This document shows, piece by piece, positions 8,622 to 16,431 of a DNA stretch of 64,000 nucleotides. How positions within the stretch are numbered: position 1 is the first letter of the stretch; every line of letters starts with the position of its first letter. The stretch comes from SOIV01 sp964435925 (GTDB taxonomy: Bacteria > Acidobacteriota > Aminicenantia > Aminicenantales > Aminicenantaceae). The stretch lies in contig CAYTBG010000001.1 of assembly GCA_964435925.1 (NCBI GenBank), positions 14,677 through 78,676 of the forward strand, given 5' to 3'. A model generated the notes under the pieces. The model made no database searches. It saw nothing but the letters and a program-made list of their open reading frames with translations, and was not told the DNA's origin. Position numbers and translations under genes: made by a program.

Positions 8622-9490
8622 AAGAAGAAGGTCATCTCGAAGAAAAAAACCCTATGGAAGGTTTATTGAGGATGGACAGAATCCCCCACATCTGGTGCCC
8701 TGGCTGTGGAATAGGAACTGTTGTCACTTCTTTCGCCGAGGCTCTAAGGAAAAGTGAAATCGACCTGGATAAGACCACCATTGTATCCGGAATAGGATGT
8801 ACTGGAAGAGTAGCTGGCTACGTGAAGCTTGATTCTTTCCATACTACCCACGGCCGAGCTATCCCCTTTGCCACTGGATTAAAACTGGCAAATCCCGAGT
8901 TAAAAGTCATTGTCTTCAGCGGAGACGGAGACCTCGCAGGAATCGGGGGCAACCACTTCATCCATGCCGCCAGGAGAAATATGGATCTCGTCGTTATCTG
9001 TGTCAATAACTTTAATTACGCCATGACAGGAGGTCAGGTAGCAGCCACAACCCCTATCATGGCTAATGCCTCCACCGCTCCTTACGGCAATTATGAATAT
9101 CCTTTCAGCCTTCCTTATCTTGCTGAGGCCAGTGGTGCAACTTATGTTGCTCGCTGGACTGCTCTTCATCTGAGGAGGGTGACCAAATCGATCCAGGAAG
9201 CTTTCGGCAAGAGAGGCTTTTCTTTCATCGAAGTCATTACTCCCTGTGTAACTCTTTATGCTCGCAGAAACCGTCTCGGCGATGGATTGAACCTGCTGAA
9301 ATATTATTACGAAAAATCTGAAATTCAGCATGGAGCGGATACCAGAACTCTTGATATCAGTTACCAAGGGAAACTCATAGTCGGGAAGTTTGTTGATAAA
9401 GATAAGCCAACTTTTCTCGATTGCATGAATGAGCATCTCGGCAAAGTTTTGGGCGATAAATACGAGCCTTACGGAGGAAACCATGACTGA
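8618..9490 (+). CDS. korB: 2-oxoacid:ferredoxin oxidoreductase beta subunit
   Basis: A 290-residue TPP-binding subunit. WCPGCGIGTVV near the N-terminus (about residue 27) supplies cluster or active-site cysteines. GDGDLAGIGGNHFIHAARRN (about 106–125) followed by NNFNYAMTGGQ is the TPP/Mg2+ binding motif. Length fits KorB/OorB. The start overlaps the korA stop (ATGA) and AAGGAGG lies at about 8605. Together with korA, korC and korD it makes a complete alpha-beta-gamma-delta enzyme. Confidence 0.9.
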   Translation: MKEEGHLEEKNPMEGLLRMDRIPHIWCPGCGIGTVVTSFAEALRKSEIDLDKTTIVSGIGCTGRVAGYVKLDSFHTTHGRAIPFATGLKLANPELKVIVFSGDGDLAGIGGNHFIHAARRNMDLVVICVNNFNYAMTGGQVAATTPIMANASTAPYGNYEYPFSLPYLAEASGATYVARWTALHLRRVTKSIQEAFGKRGFSFIEVITPCVTLYARRNRLGDGLNLLKYYYEKSEIQHGADTRTLDISYQGKLIVGKFVDKDKPTFLDCMNEHLGKVLGDKYEPYGGNHD

Positions 9491-10046
9491 GATCAGGTTT
9501 TCTGGTTTTGGCGGTCAGGGAATCATTCGCTGCGGCCTTATTGCTGGAAAGGCCCTTTCTCTTTTTGACAATAAGCAGGCGACAATGACCCAGAGTTTCG
9601 GTCCTGAAGCCAGGGGAAGTGCCTGCAGTTCTCAACTCGTTGTCTCTGACGACCGAGTCCTGTATCCTTATATCTCCTCTCCGGAAATTCTTGTCTCCAT
9701 GTCCCAGGAAGCCTATGACAAGTACGAGCCAGAATTGCAGGAAGATGGACTTCTTCTCATAGACAAGGATTTAGTCAAGGTAACGCCCCCTCGAGGAAAA
9801 ATTAAAAGCTATTCTGTTCCTTCGACAAGGTTTGCCGAAGAATTAGGGAATCGTATTATTGCCAACCTGGTTATGCTGGGATTTTTCACGGCAATAACTC
9901 GTATCGTTTCTCCCGAAGCCATGAAAAAAGCACTCCCCGGCCTAGTCCCGGAAAGATTTCTTGAGCTTAACAAGAAAGCTTTTGACAAAGGTTATGAATA
10001 CGGCAAGAAAATCATGACTGAAGAGAAAAAACCAAAAAAGAAATAA
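9483..10046 (+). CDS. korC: 2-oxoacid:ferredoxin oxidoreductase gamma subunit
   Basis: A 187-residue gamma subunit with the family opening FSGFGGQGII and the conserved QSFGPEARGSACSS block (about residues 39–52). ATG 9483 is chosen: it has GGAGG directly upstream and overlaps the end of korB, whereas the longer frame from 9429 would lie inside korB. The C-terminus is lysine-rich (KKPKKK). The next gene, hdrA, follows only after a 183-base gap filled with repeats, so korC may end a first transcription segment. Confidence 0.88.
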   Translation: MTEIRFSGFGGQGIIRCGLIAGKALSLFDNKQATMTQSFGPEARGSACSSQLVVSDDRVLYPYISSPEILVSMSQEAYDKYEPELQEDGLLLIDKDLVKVTPPRGKIKSYSVPSTRFAEELGNRIIANLVMLGFFTAITRIVSPEAMKKALPGLVPERFLELNKKAFDKGYEYGKKIMTEEKKPKKK

Positions 10047-10082
10047 ACATTAGACTATGTCTAAAAGCTATATGATAAGAGG

Positions 10083-10168
10083 TCATTGCGAGGAACGAAG
10101 TGACGAAGCAATCTCATATTATAAACATGTTGAGATTGCCGCACTCCCTTCGGTCGCTCGCAATGACA
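10083..10168. repeat. Inverted repeat of the 'cattgcgag' type
   Basis: The outer ends TCATTGCGAG (about 10083) and CTCGCAATGAC (about 10158–10168) are complementary, as are the inner ends GCAATCTCA (about 10109) and TGAGATTGC (about 10131). This gives an imperfect hairpin of about 85 bases. Related sequences occur near 62150–62270. It is a short dispersed intergenic repeat sitting inside the korC–hdrA gap. Confidence 0.7.
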
Positions 10169-10199
10169 ACAATAAGAGGAAAAAAATACAAATAAAAAT

Positions 10200-10214
10200 G
10201 GGGCCTGGCCCCAA
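10200..10214 (+). promoter_or_regulatory. GGGGCC/GGCCCC hairpin just upstream of hdrA
   Basis: GGGGCCTGGCCCC is a compact perfect GC hairpin about 16 bases before the hdrA ATG at 10230, next to the AAAGG ribosome site. It lacks a following T-run, so it does not look like a terminator. It could slow ribosome loading or stabilise a processed hdrA message. Confidence 0.4.
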
Positions 10215-10229
10215 TTTAAAGGTAAAAAA

Positions 10230-12176
10230 ATGAAACGAACAGGCGTCTTTGTTTGCCACTGCGGCATAAATATAGCCGGAACAGTAGATGTCAAAAAGGT
10301 TGCCAAAGAGCTTTCCAAGCACAGGGGAGTCGTCCACTCTGAAGATTATATTTACATGTGTTCTGATCCGGGTCAGAACCTGATTATTGAAGCCATAAAG
10401 GAAAAAAAGCTGGACAGCGTGGTTGTAGCCTGTTGTTCTCCAACTCTCCATGAAACAACCTTCCGCAATGCTTCCAAATCTGCTAATCTTAACCCTTTTC
10501 AATGTGAAATTGCCAATATCCGAGAGCAATGCAGCTGGGTTCATAAAGATATGGAAAAGGCGACAGAAAAAGCGATGAAAATTACTAAAAGTGCTATACA
10601 AAGAGTTCGAAGGAATGAATCTCTGGAGCCGATAAGCGTCCCTGTCACCAGGAAAGCTCTGGTTATTGGCGGCGGAATAGCAGGCATCCAATCTGCGTTA
10701 GACTTAGCCAACACTGGCTTTGAAGTCATTCTGGTAGAAAGGGAACCTTCCATCGGGGGCCATATGATTCAGCTCTCTGAAACCTTCCCTACCCTCGATT
10801 GTTCCCAGTGTATCCTGACTCCGAAAATGGTGGAAGTCTCCAAACACCCCAAGATTAAACTCATGACCTACAGCGAAATTCAGGATATCTCCGGGTATGT
10901 GGGAAATTTCAAGGTTAAAATTCTCAAAAAGCCCACCTATGTTGACCCAGACAAATGTACTCTCTGTGATGAATGCACCAAAGTATGTCCCGTGGTCGTG
11001 CCCAACGAATTTGATCTCGGTTTAACCGAACGGCGAGCCATCTATATTCCTTTCCCTCAAGCAATTCCAGCTACCTTTACTCTGGACATAAAAAATTGCC
11101 CCGGCCTTCTGCCGATTGCCTGCGGCAAGTGCGCAGATGTTTGCGAACCAGATGCAATTGATTATGATATGAAACCTGAAATCGTCGAGGAAGAAGTAGG
11201 AGCCATCATCGTTTCCACTGGATACGATCTCTATGATAAGAAATTGTTGGGTGAATACGGGTATGGAAAATACCCGGATGTCCTGGATGGGCTCCAATTT
11301 GAAAGATTGCTCTCTGCCTCTGGACCGACAATGGGAAAAATTCTCAGACCGTCAGATCACAAAGAACCCAAGGAAGTTGTCTTTATCCAATGCGCTGGTT
11401 CCCGCGATCCTGAACTTCACTGCGCTTACTGCTCAAAAATATGCTGCATGTACACGGCCAAACATGCCATGCTCTACAAACATCACGTCCATGATGGCCA
11501 GGCCTATATTTTTTATATCGATATCAGGTCAGGGGGAAAAGACTACGAGGAATTCGTCCAGAGAGCCATAGAAGAGGATGGAGTCCTTTACCTCAGAGGA
11601 AAGGTTTCGAAAATATTTGAAGATAACGGCAAAATCAAGGTCTGGGGCGTGGATACCCTGGCCGGAAAAGACATCGAGATCGATGCCGATATGGTCGTCC
11701 TGGCTACGGCCACGCGGCCCTCTAAGGGAGCAGATGAACTGGCCAAGAAACTCAAAATCGCCCTGGACAAGGACGGCTTTCTCGCCGAAGCCCATCCAAA
11801 ACTCAGACCTGTAGAGAGTGTTACATCTGGAATGTTCCTGGCAGGAGCAGCCCAGGCACCTAAAGACATTCCTGAAGCTGTGGCTCAAGCTAGCGGGGCG
11901 GCGGCTAAGGCTATCTCCATCTTATCCCAGGACAGACTTTACCATGCTCCCACAGTGGCCAAGGTTAACGTCAATCTCTGCACAGGCTGCGGAATGTGTG
12001 TTGATGTCTGTCCTTATGATGCTCTCTCTCTCAAAGATGGCAAAGCCGAGGTGAATGAAGTCCTCTGCGAAGGGTGTGGTACTTGCTCGGCTACGTGCTT
12101 GAGAGCAGCCATCCACGTCAAAAATATGACTCCTTTGCAGGTAAACGAAATGATAAAAGCATCACTCGGAGGCTAA
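10230..12176 (+). CDS. hdrA: HdrA-like FAD/iron–sulfur subunit
   Basis: A 648-residue protein, the usual full length of a bacterial HdrA. Domains in order: N-terminal Cys region (FVCHCG; CSDPGQ; VVACCSPTLHE), FAD Rossmann motif GGGIAGI (about 148–155) with IGGHMIQLSETFPTLDCSQC, a ferredoxin motif starting near C243 (CTLCDECTKVCP), a second Cys group around 290–303 (CGKCADVC), the FAD/NAD body, and two C-terminal [4Fe-4S] motifs near 584–594 and 613–623. HdrA carries the bifurcating FAD of HdrABC complexes. It is separated from hdrCB by the kor genes, which is unusual, and flxDCBA follows directly. All key motifs appear intact. Confidence 0.92.
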   Translation: MKRTGVFVCHCGINIAGTVDVKKVAKELSKHRGVVHSEDYIYMCSDPGQNLIIEAIKEKKLDSVVVACCSPTLHETTFRNASKSANLNPFQCEIANIREQCSWVHKDMEKATEKAMKITKSAIQRVRRNESLEPISVPVTRKALVIGGGIAGIQSALDLANTGFEVILVEREPSIGGHMIQLSETFPTLDCSQCILTPKMVEVSKHPKIKLMTYSEIQDISGYVGNFKVKILKKPTYVDPDKCTLCDECTKVCPVVVPNEFDLGLTERRAIYIPFPQAIPATFTLDIKNCPGLLPIACGKCADVCEPDAIDYDMKPEIVEEEVGAIIVSTGYDLYDKKLLGEYGYGKYPDVLDGLQFERLLSASGPTMGKILRPSDHKEPKEVVFIQCAGSRDPELHCAYCSKICCMYTAKHAMLYKHHVHDGQAYIFYIDIRSGGKDYEEFVQRAIEEDGVLYLRGKVSKIFEDNGKIKVWGVDTLAGKDIEIDADMVVLATATRPSKGADELAKKLKIALDKDGFLAEAHPKLRPVESVTSGMFLAGAAQAPKDIPEAVAQASGAAAKAISILSQDRLYHAPTVAKVNVNLCTGCGMCVDVCPYDALSLKDGKAEVNEVLCEGCGTCSATCLRAAIHVKNMTPLQVNEMIKASLGG

Positions 12177-12179
12177 AAA

Positions 12180-12602
12180 GTGGCAGAAGAATTTGAACCA
12201 AAAATAGTTGCTTTTCTCTGTAAGTGGTGTTCCTCAGCCGGAAGCGACCTGGCTGGAGTCTCCCGCATGGAGTATCCACCCAATGTTATTCCCATCACTG
12301 TCATGTGTTCGGGGAGCGTGTCTCCTCTCTACATATTCTCTGCCTTTAACAAAGGAGCAGACGGAGTGCTCGTTTCAGGTTGTCATCCAGGCGACTGCCA
12401 CTACATCAAAGGTAACTTCTATGCCCGGCGCAGAATTGCCCTGGTTAAGAAGCTTTTGGAGTATGTCGGCCTTGAGCCCCAGCGCTTCCAGATGTCCTGG
12501 ATTTCGGCAGCAGAAGGAGTAAAATATACTCAAGTTATAAAAGATTTTGTCCAAGAACTAAAGCCACTCGGTCCTCAAAAAAAACTGAGGAGAACTCAAT
12601 AA
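12180..12602 (+). CDS. flxD: FlxD/MvhD-like iron–sulfur subunit
   Basis: A 140-residue protein of the MvhD/FrhD 'hydrogenase iron–sulfur subunit' family: FLCKWCSSAGSDLAG near the N-terminus, VMCSGSV, and SGCHPGDCHY with paired cysteines that bind a [2Fe-2S] cluster in MvhD. This subunit bridges an electron-input module to HdrA. The start is GTG 12180, three bases after the hdrA stop. There are no mvhA/mvhG hydrogenase genes nearby; the neighbours are FAD/NAD-type proteins, so the input module is Flx (NADH), not hydrogenase. Confidence 0.88.
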   Translation: MAEEFEPKIVAFLCKWCSSAGSDLAGVSRMEYPPNVIPITVMCSGSVSPLYIFSAFNKGADGVLVSGCHPGDCHYIKGNFYARRRIALVKKLLEYVGLEPQRFQMSWISAAEGVKYTQVIKDFVQELKPLGPQKKLRRTQ

Positions 12603-13633
12603 TGGTAAACGTGGAAGAGCTCAAGAAAGAAGCCAGCCAAATCTTAAAAGAAAGAAAAGTTAAATACATCATTGGCTTCCAAAGAGGCTCAAACGGCCTC
12701 CTTCCTGTCCCGGCTTTCATAAAAAATCCTGAAGATGTTGATAAATTAATTTGGGATCCAACCTGCGTCCATAACCTCACCCGCTTCCTGCACGATGAAA
12801 AAAGAAGAAAAGCTAAGGAGAAGGAACCTGATGAAAGGCCAGTAGGAATCGTCGTAAAAGGATGTGACAGCCGAGCTATCAATGTCTTGCTTCAAGAAGA
12901 ATTCATCAAAAGAGATGATGTTTATATATTAGGAGTCTCCTGCGAAAATACCGGGGTTTTGGATAAGAAGAAACTTGCCAAAAAATTGAAAGGAAAAAAA
13001 GCTAAAAAAGTTGGGTTTGGCGCCAAGGACGATTTTGTTATCACGACAGAAGATGGAAAGATTAAAATTGCGGCTCAAGAAGTGCTTTCTGAGAGATGTC
13101 TTGAATGCAAAGCCAATTTCCCGGTGATATATGATGTCTTAATAGGAGAAAAAACCAAGCGCAATTTAGAAAATCCTTTTAAATCTCTGGAGAAAATTGA
13201 ATCTTTGCCTTCAGAGGAAAGGTGGAAATTCTGGAAGGAACAAATTGACAAATGCATTAGATGTTATGCCTGCCGGTCTGTATGCCCCATGTGCTATTGT
13301 GATGAATGTGTGGCCGACACCATAAATTTTGTTATAACACCAGAAACCACAGCCGAAGAGAAGGCCCAAAAAATAAAGTGGCTGGAAAAATCGCCTGTTA
13401 CTTCAGAAAATTTTGTCTATCACTTCGTCAGAGCTATCCATCTCGCAGGACGCTGCATTGACTGCGGAGAGTGCGAGAGAGTTTGTCCTCTGGATATTCC
13501 CCTTCGTCTCTTGAATAAGAAATTGGAAAAAGAAGCCAAAGAGCTTTTTGACTATGATGCCGGCTTTGATCCTGACAAACCTTCTCTTGTCTCCAGTTTT
13601 AAGGATGAAGACCCGGAAGACTTTATAAGGTAA
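12602..13633 (+). CDS. flxC: FlxC-like 4Fe-4S electron-transfer subunit
   Basis: A 343-residue protein with CLECKANFP near residue 164, CIRCYACRSVCPMCYCDEC around 218–236 and CIDCGECERVCP around 285–296. The build fits the F420-hydrogenase-beta/dicluster-type protein found with HdrA–MvhD–AsrAB-like genes and called FlxC in Desulfovibrio. It starts at ATG 12602, sharing bases with the flxD stop (TAATG). It is thought to relay electrons inside the Flx complex. The specific redox centres beyond the Cys motifs cannot be read from sequence. Confidence 0.75.
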   Translation: MVNVEELKKEASQILKERKVKYIIGFQRGSNGLLPVPAFIKNPEDVDKLIWDPTCVHNLTRFLHDEKRRKAKEKEPDERPVGIVVKGCDSRAINVLLQEEFIKRDDVYILGVSCENTGVLDKKKLAKKLKGKKAKKVGFGAKDDFVITTEDGKIKIAAQEVLSERCLECKANFPVIYDVLIGEKTKRNLENPFKSLEKIESLPSEERWKFWKEQIDKCIRCYACRSVCPMCYCDECVADTINFVITPETTAEEKAQKIKWLEKSPVTSENFVYHFVRAIHLAGRCIDCGECERVCPLDIPLRLLNKKLEKEAKELFDYDAGFDPDKPSLVSSFKDEDPEDFIR

Positions 13634-13637
13634 GTAA

Positions 13638-14678
13638 ATGGAAAAAGTGCTGTCAAAAAAAGCCTTCCCCCAATGGGTGAAGAAGCTTGAATCTTACACA
13701 ATATATGCTCCGCAAAAAGATGGCGATCTCTGGAACTTCGAGGTTATCAAGAATTCTGAAATCATAGACCTGGATTATCTCACTACTGTCCTCTCTCCTA
13801 AAAAAATCATCTTTCCCCAAAGAGAAGTCTTCCTCGAGTTCAGCACTTCAGATGAAAATCGCCTTGAGGTGAAAGAGGTTCTCCCAGATGAGAAGCTAAC
13901 TGTTATTTTTGGCGTGAGACCATGCGATGCGAAGGCTCTAACCTTAACAGATAAGGTTTTTGGCGGTGACATTGAAGACCCATACTATTGGAAAAGAAGA
14001 AACTCAACAACCCTTGTCGGACTTACCTGTAACACACCTCCTTCTGCGAATTGCTTCTGTCTCTCTGTCGGTGGCTCGCCCCATTCCAAAGAAGGCCTGG
14101 ATATCTTGATGACGGATTTAGGAGATAAATATTATGTACAATCCTTCACAAAAAAAGGAGACGAACTCCTGAATTTAGCCAGGGCCCTCTTTAAGAACCC
14201 AACAGCCAAAGATAAGAAGGATTTAGCCCAAATTAAGGCGGAATCTGAGAAGAAAATTAAAAGGCAAATCAAAGAGCTGGAAAAAATTCCTCCCAAGCTC
14301 AAAGAAATGTTTGACTCATCCTTTTGGGACGAAGAGTCTTTAAGCTGCATACGCTGCGGCATCTGCACTTATCTCTGCCCAACCTGTCACTGCTTTGATA
14401 TAAGCGATGAAGTTACTTCTTCTTCCCCGGTCAAAGGAAAGAGGGTGAGGACTTGGGATAACTGTCAGTTTCCTGATTTTACTATGCATTCTTCAGGGCA
14501 CAACCCAAGGCCCGATAAGGCCTCACGATTGAGACAGAGAATCCTTCATAAGTTTCAGTATTTTGTCGAACGATATCAAAATTACCAATGCATAGGCTGT
14601 GGAAGGTGCATCTCGAAATGCCCTGTTGGGATAGATATCATAGAAGTTCTCGAAAAGGCGAGAGATTATGGATCATAA
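13638..14678 (+). CDS. flxB: FlxB-like (AsrA-type) dicluster subunit
   Basis: A 346-residue protein similar in build to anaerobic sulfite reductase subunit A. The N-terminal half contains FGVRPCDAKAL, and the C-terminal half has two [4Fe-4S] motifs, CIRCGICTYLCPTCHC (about 237–252) and CIGCGRCISKCP (about 317–328). AsrA-like proteins pass electrons between an AsrB-type NAD(P)H flavoprotein and a catalytic module. No siroheme AsrC is present, so this is the Flx version. It overlaps flxA by 11 bases. Confidence 0.78.
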   Translation: MEKVLSKKAFPQWVKKLESYTIYAPQKDGDLWNFEVIKNSEIIDLDYLTTVLSPKKIIFPQREVFLEFSTSDENRLEVKEVLPDEKLTVIFGVRPCDAKALTLTDKVFGGDIEDPYYWKRRNSTTLVGLTCNTPPSANCFCLSVGGSPHSKEGLDILMTDLGDKYYVQSFTKKGDELLNLARALFKNPTAKDKKDLAQIKAESEKKIKRQIKELEKIPPKLKEMFDSSFWDEESLSCIRCGICTYLCPTCHCFDISDEVTSSSPVKGKRVRTWDNCQFPDFTMHSSGHNPRPDKASRLRQRILHKFQYFVERYQNYQCIGCGRCISKCPVGIDIIEVLEKARDYGS

Positions 14679-15492
14679 TACCTATATTCCACAACTGGCA
14701 AAAATAATCGAAATCAAAGAAGAAGTGGGTGGAGAAAGGCCTATCAAGACTTTCAGGACTCAGTTTCTAAACATGAATGATTTCTCCTTCCGTTCTGGAC
14801 AGTGCGCTATGCTTTCCGTGTTTGGCAGGGGAGAATCAATATTTGCTATCTCCTCTTCCCCTCTTATGAAGGATTACCTTCAATTCAACATATTGAAGAT
14901 GGGAAGGGTCACCTCATCCCTTCACGATATGCAAGTCGGAGATATCATCGGAATAAGAGGGCCTTATGGCAATGGTTTTCCCCTCGAAGATTGGAAAGGA
15001 AAAAACCTTATCTTTATCGGCGGTGGCATCGGCTTGGCTCCTATCTGGTCTATCCTCAACACGGCCCTAAGCAGAAAAGAATATTACGGAGATCTCATGC
15101 TGATTTACGGAGCGAGGACATCCAAAGACCTTGTTTTCAAAGAAGAACTCAAAGAGCTCAGGAAGAAAATGCCCGTCCATCTTTCAATAGATGTCGAGGA
15201 GCCGGATTGGAAGGAGTTTGTCGGATTCGTTCCTCAGAATGTTACAGATAAAAAACCTTCCCCAAAAAATGCAATAACAGTTACCTGCGGTCCCCCGATC
15301 ATGATTAAATTCGTCATCAAAGCCCTCGAGGAACTCGGCTTTAAGGACGAACAGATTTACACGACTGTCGAGAACAAAATGAAATGTGGTATCGGGAAAT
15401 GCGGAAGATGCAACATTGGCTTTCACTATGTTTGTAAAGATGGTCCTGTTTATTCATGGGCCGAACTTAAAAAATTACCACAAGAATATTAA
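14668..15492 (+). CDS. flxA: FlxA-like (AsrB-type) NAD(P)H flavoprotein subunit
   Basis: A 274-residue ferredoxin-reductase-family protein. It has an FAD-binding barrel (GQCAMLSV, ISSSP), GPYGNGFP, the NAD-binding Rossmann motif IFIGGGIGLAP (about residues 114–124), and a C-terminal CGIGKCGRC plus a later Cys that binds a [2Fe-2S] cluster as in DHOD electron-transfer subunits. It would oxidise NADH (or NADPH) and feed the Flx–Hdr complex, or run in reverse. Start ATG 14668 lies within flxB. After it comes a 168-base gap before the FrdB-like gene. Confidence 0.85.
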   Translation: MDHNTYIPQLAKIIEIKEEVGGERPIKTFRTQFLNMNDFSFRSGQCAMLSVFGRGESIFAISSSPLMKDYLQFNILKMGRVTSSLHDMQVGDIIGIRGPYGNGFPLEDWKGKNLIFIGGGIGLAPIWSILNTALSRKEYYGDLMLIYGARTSKDLVFKEELKELRKKMPVHLSIDVEEPDWKEFVGFVPQNVTDKKPSPKNAITVTCGPPIMIKFVIKALEELGFKDEQIYTTVENKMKCGIGKCGRCNIGFHYVCKDGPVYSWAELKKLPQEY

Positions 15493-15660
15493 CAAGAACC
15501 CAAAGATGAAAAAAAAGGTTCAAAAATTCGGAAATTTAAGGCTAATTAATCCAAAAAATTGGCACGAAAGCTCGAATAGTTGTCTTTTTGAATCACAGTT
15601 TTTCCCTTTACATCGTAATTTTGGACATGGGTTTTTGATTCTTTCCCTGAGGAGGAAACT

Positions 15661-16416
15661 TTGAAAGAGAAAATAAGCATTATGGATAGAATTGCAGAGT
15701 CAAACAAATCTGTAACTACAGGAATTGATGAGAAGGATATTAAGGATTGGGTTACAATTTATATAATGGGAAAGGCTTATAAGGTTCCAGCTGCGCTAAC
15801 AATTATGCAGTCCATGGAGTTTGCTGGGTATAGGTTTGTCAGGTCTGCAGGATGCAGGGCAGGATTCTGTGGCGCCTGTGCTACAGTTTACAGAAAAGCT
15901 GGCGACTATAAACTACAGACTGCCATGGCCTGCCAAACAAGAGTTGAAGAAGGAATGTACTTGGTTCAGATACCTTTTGCACCCGCAGAAAAAGCCACTT
16001 ACGACATTAACAAAGAAAAATACGATATCGGTGTATTATTCAAACACTACCCAGAGCTTGCAAGGTGTGTAGCCTGCAATACATGTACAAAATCATGTCC
16101 TCAGGAACTCGAGGTCATGGATTATATCCAAGATGCAATCAAAGGAGATTTTAAAGCTGTTGCTGAGGAATCATTTGATTGTATTCAGTGCGGGCTTTGT
16201 GCCATCAGATGTCCTGCAGAACTTGTCCAGTATCATATTGCTCAGCTAGCCAGAAGAATGTATGGCCGATACGGACGCCCAGAGCCAGAACATCTAAAAA
16301 ACAGGTTGAAAGAGATAGAAAAAGGTAAATATAAAGAAGATTGGAACAAACTTATTAAGGCTACGATCAAAGATCTTGAAAAATTTTATGCTGATAGAGA
16401 AAGGGAGCCAGATTAA
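15661..16416 (+). CDS. FrdB/SdhB-like iron–sulfur protein
   Basis: A 251-residue protein. The N-terminal plant-type ferredoxin domain has C65-x4-C70-x2-C73-x17-C91, fitting a [2Fe-2S] cluster. The C-terminal alpha-helical ferredoxin domain has C136-x2-C139-x2-C142-x3-C146-P and CIQCGLCAIRCP (about 180–191). Classical FrdB/SdhB carry [2Fe-2S], [4Fe-4S] and [3Fe-4S]; here the second C-terminal motif is a full four-Cys set, so two [4Fe-4S] clusters are more likely. It lacks the CCG domains of thiol:fumarate reductase TfrB. The start is TTG 15661, preceded by GAGGAGG; ATG 15682 is an alternative. The FrdA-like partner follows after 15 bases. Confidence 0.85.
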   Translation: MKEKISIMDRIAESNKSVTTGIDEKDIKDWVTIYIMGKAYKVPAALTIMQSMEFAGYRFVRSAGCRAGFCGACATVYRKAGDYKLQTAMACQTRVEEGMYLVQIPFAPAEKATYDINKEKYDIGVLFKHYPELARCVACNTCTKSCPQELEVMDYIQDAIKGDFKAVAEESFDCIQCGLCAIRCPAELVQYHIAQLARRMYGRYGRPEPEHLKNRLKEIEKGKYKEDWNKLIKATIKDLEKFYADREREPD

Positions 16417-16431
16417 TAAAGGAGGAGAAAA

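Noticed and set aside
8900..9484. Minus-strand frame of 194 codons across korB
   Set aside because: Antiparallel shadow of korB, no family similarity.
10119..10691. Minus-strand frame of 190 codons across the start of hdrA
   Set aside because: Shadow of hdrA and of the intergenic repeat, no ribosome site.
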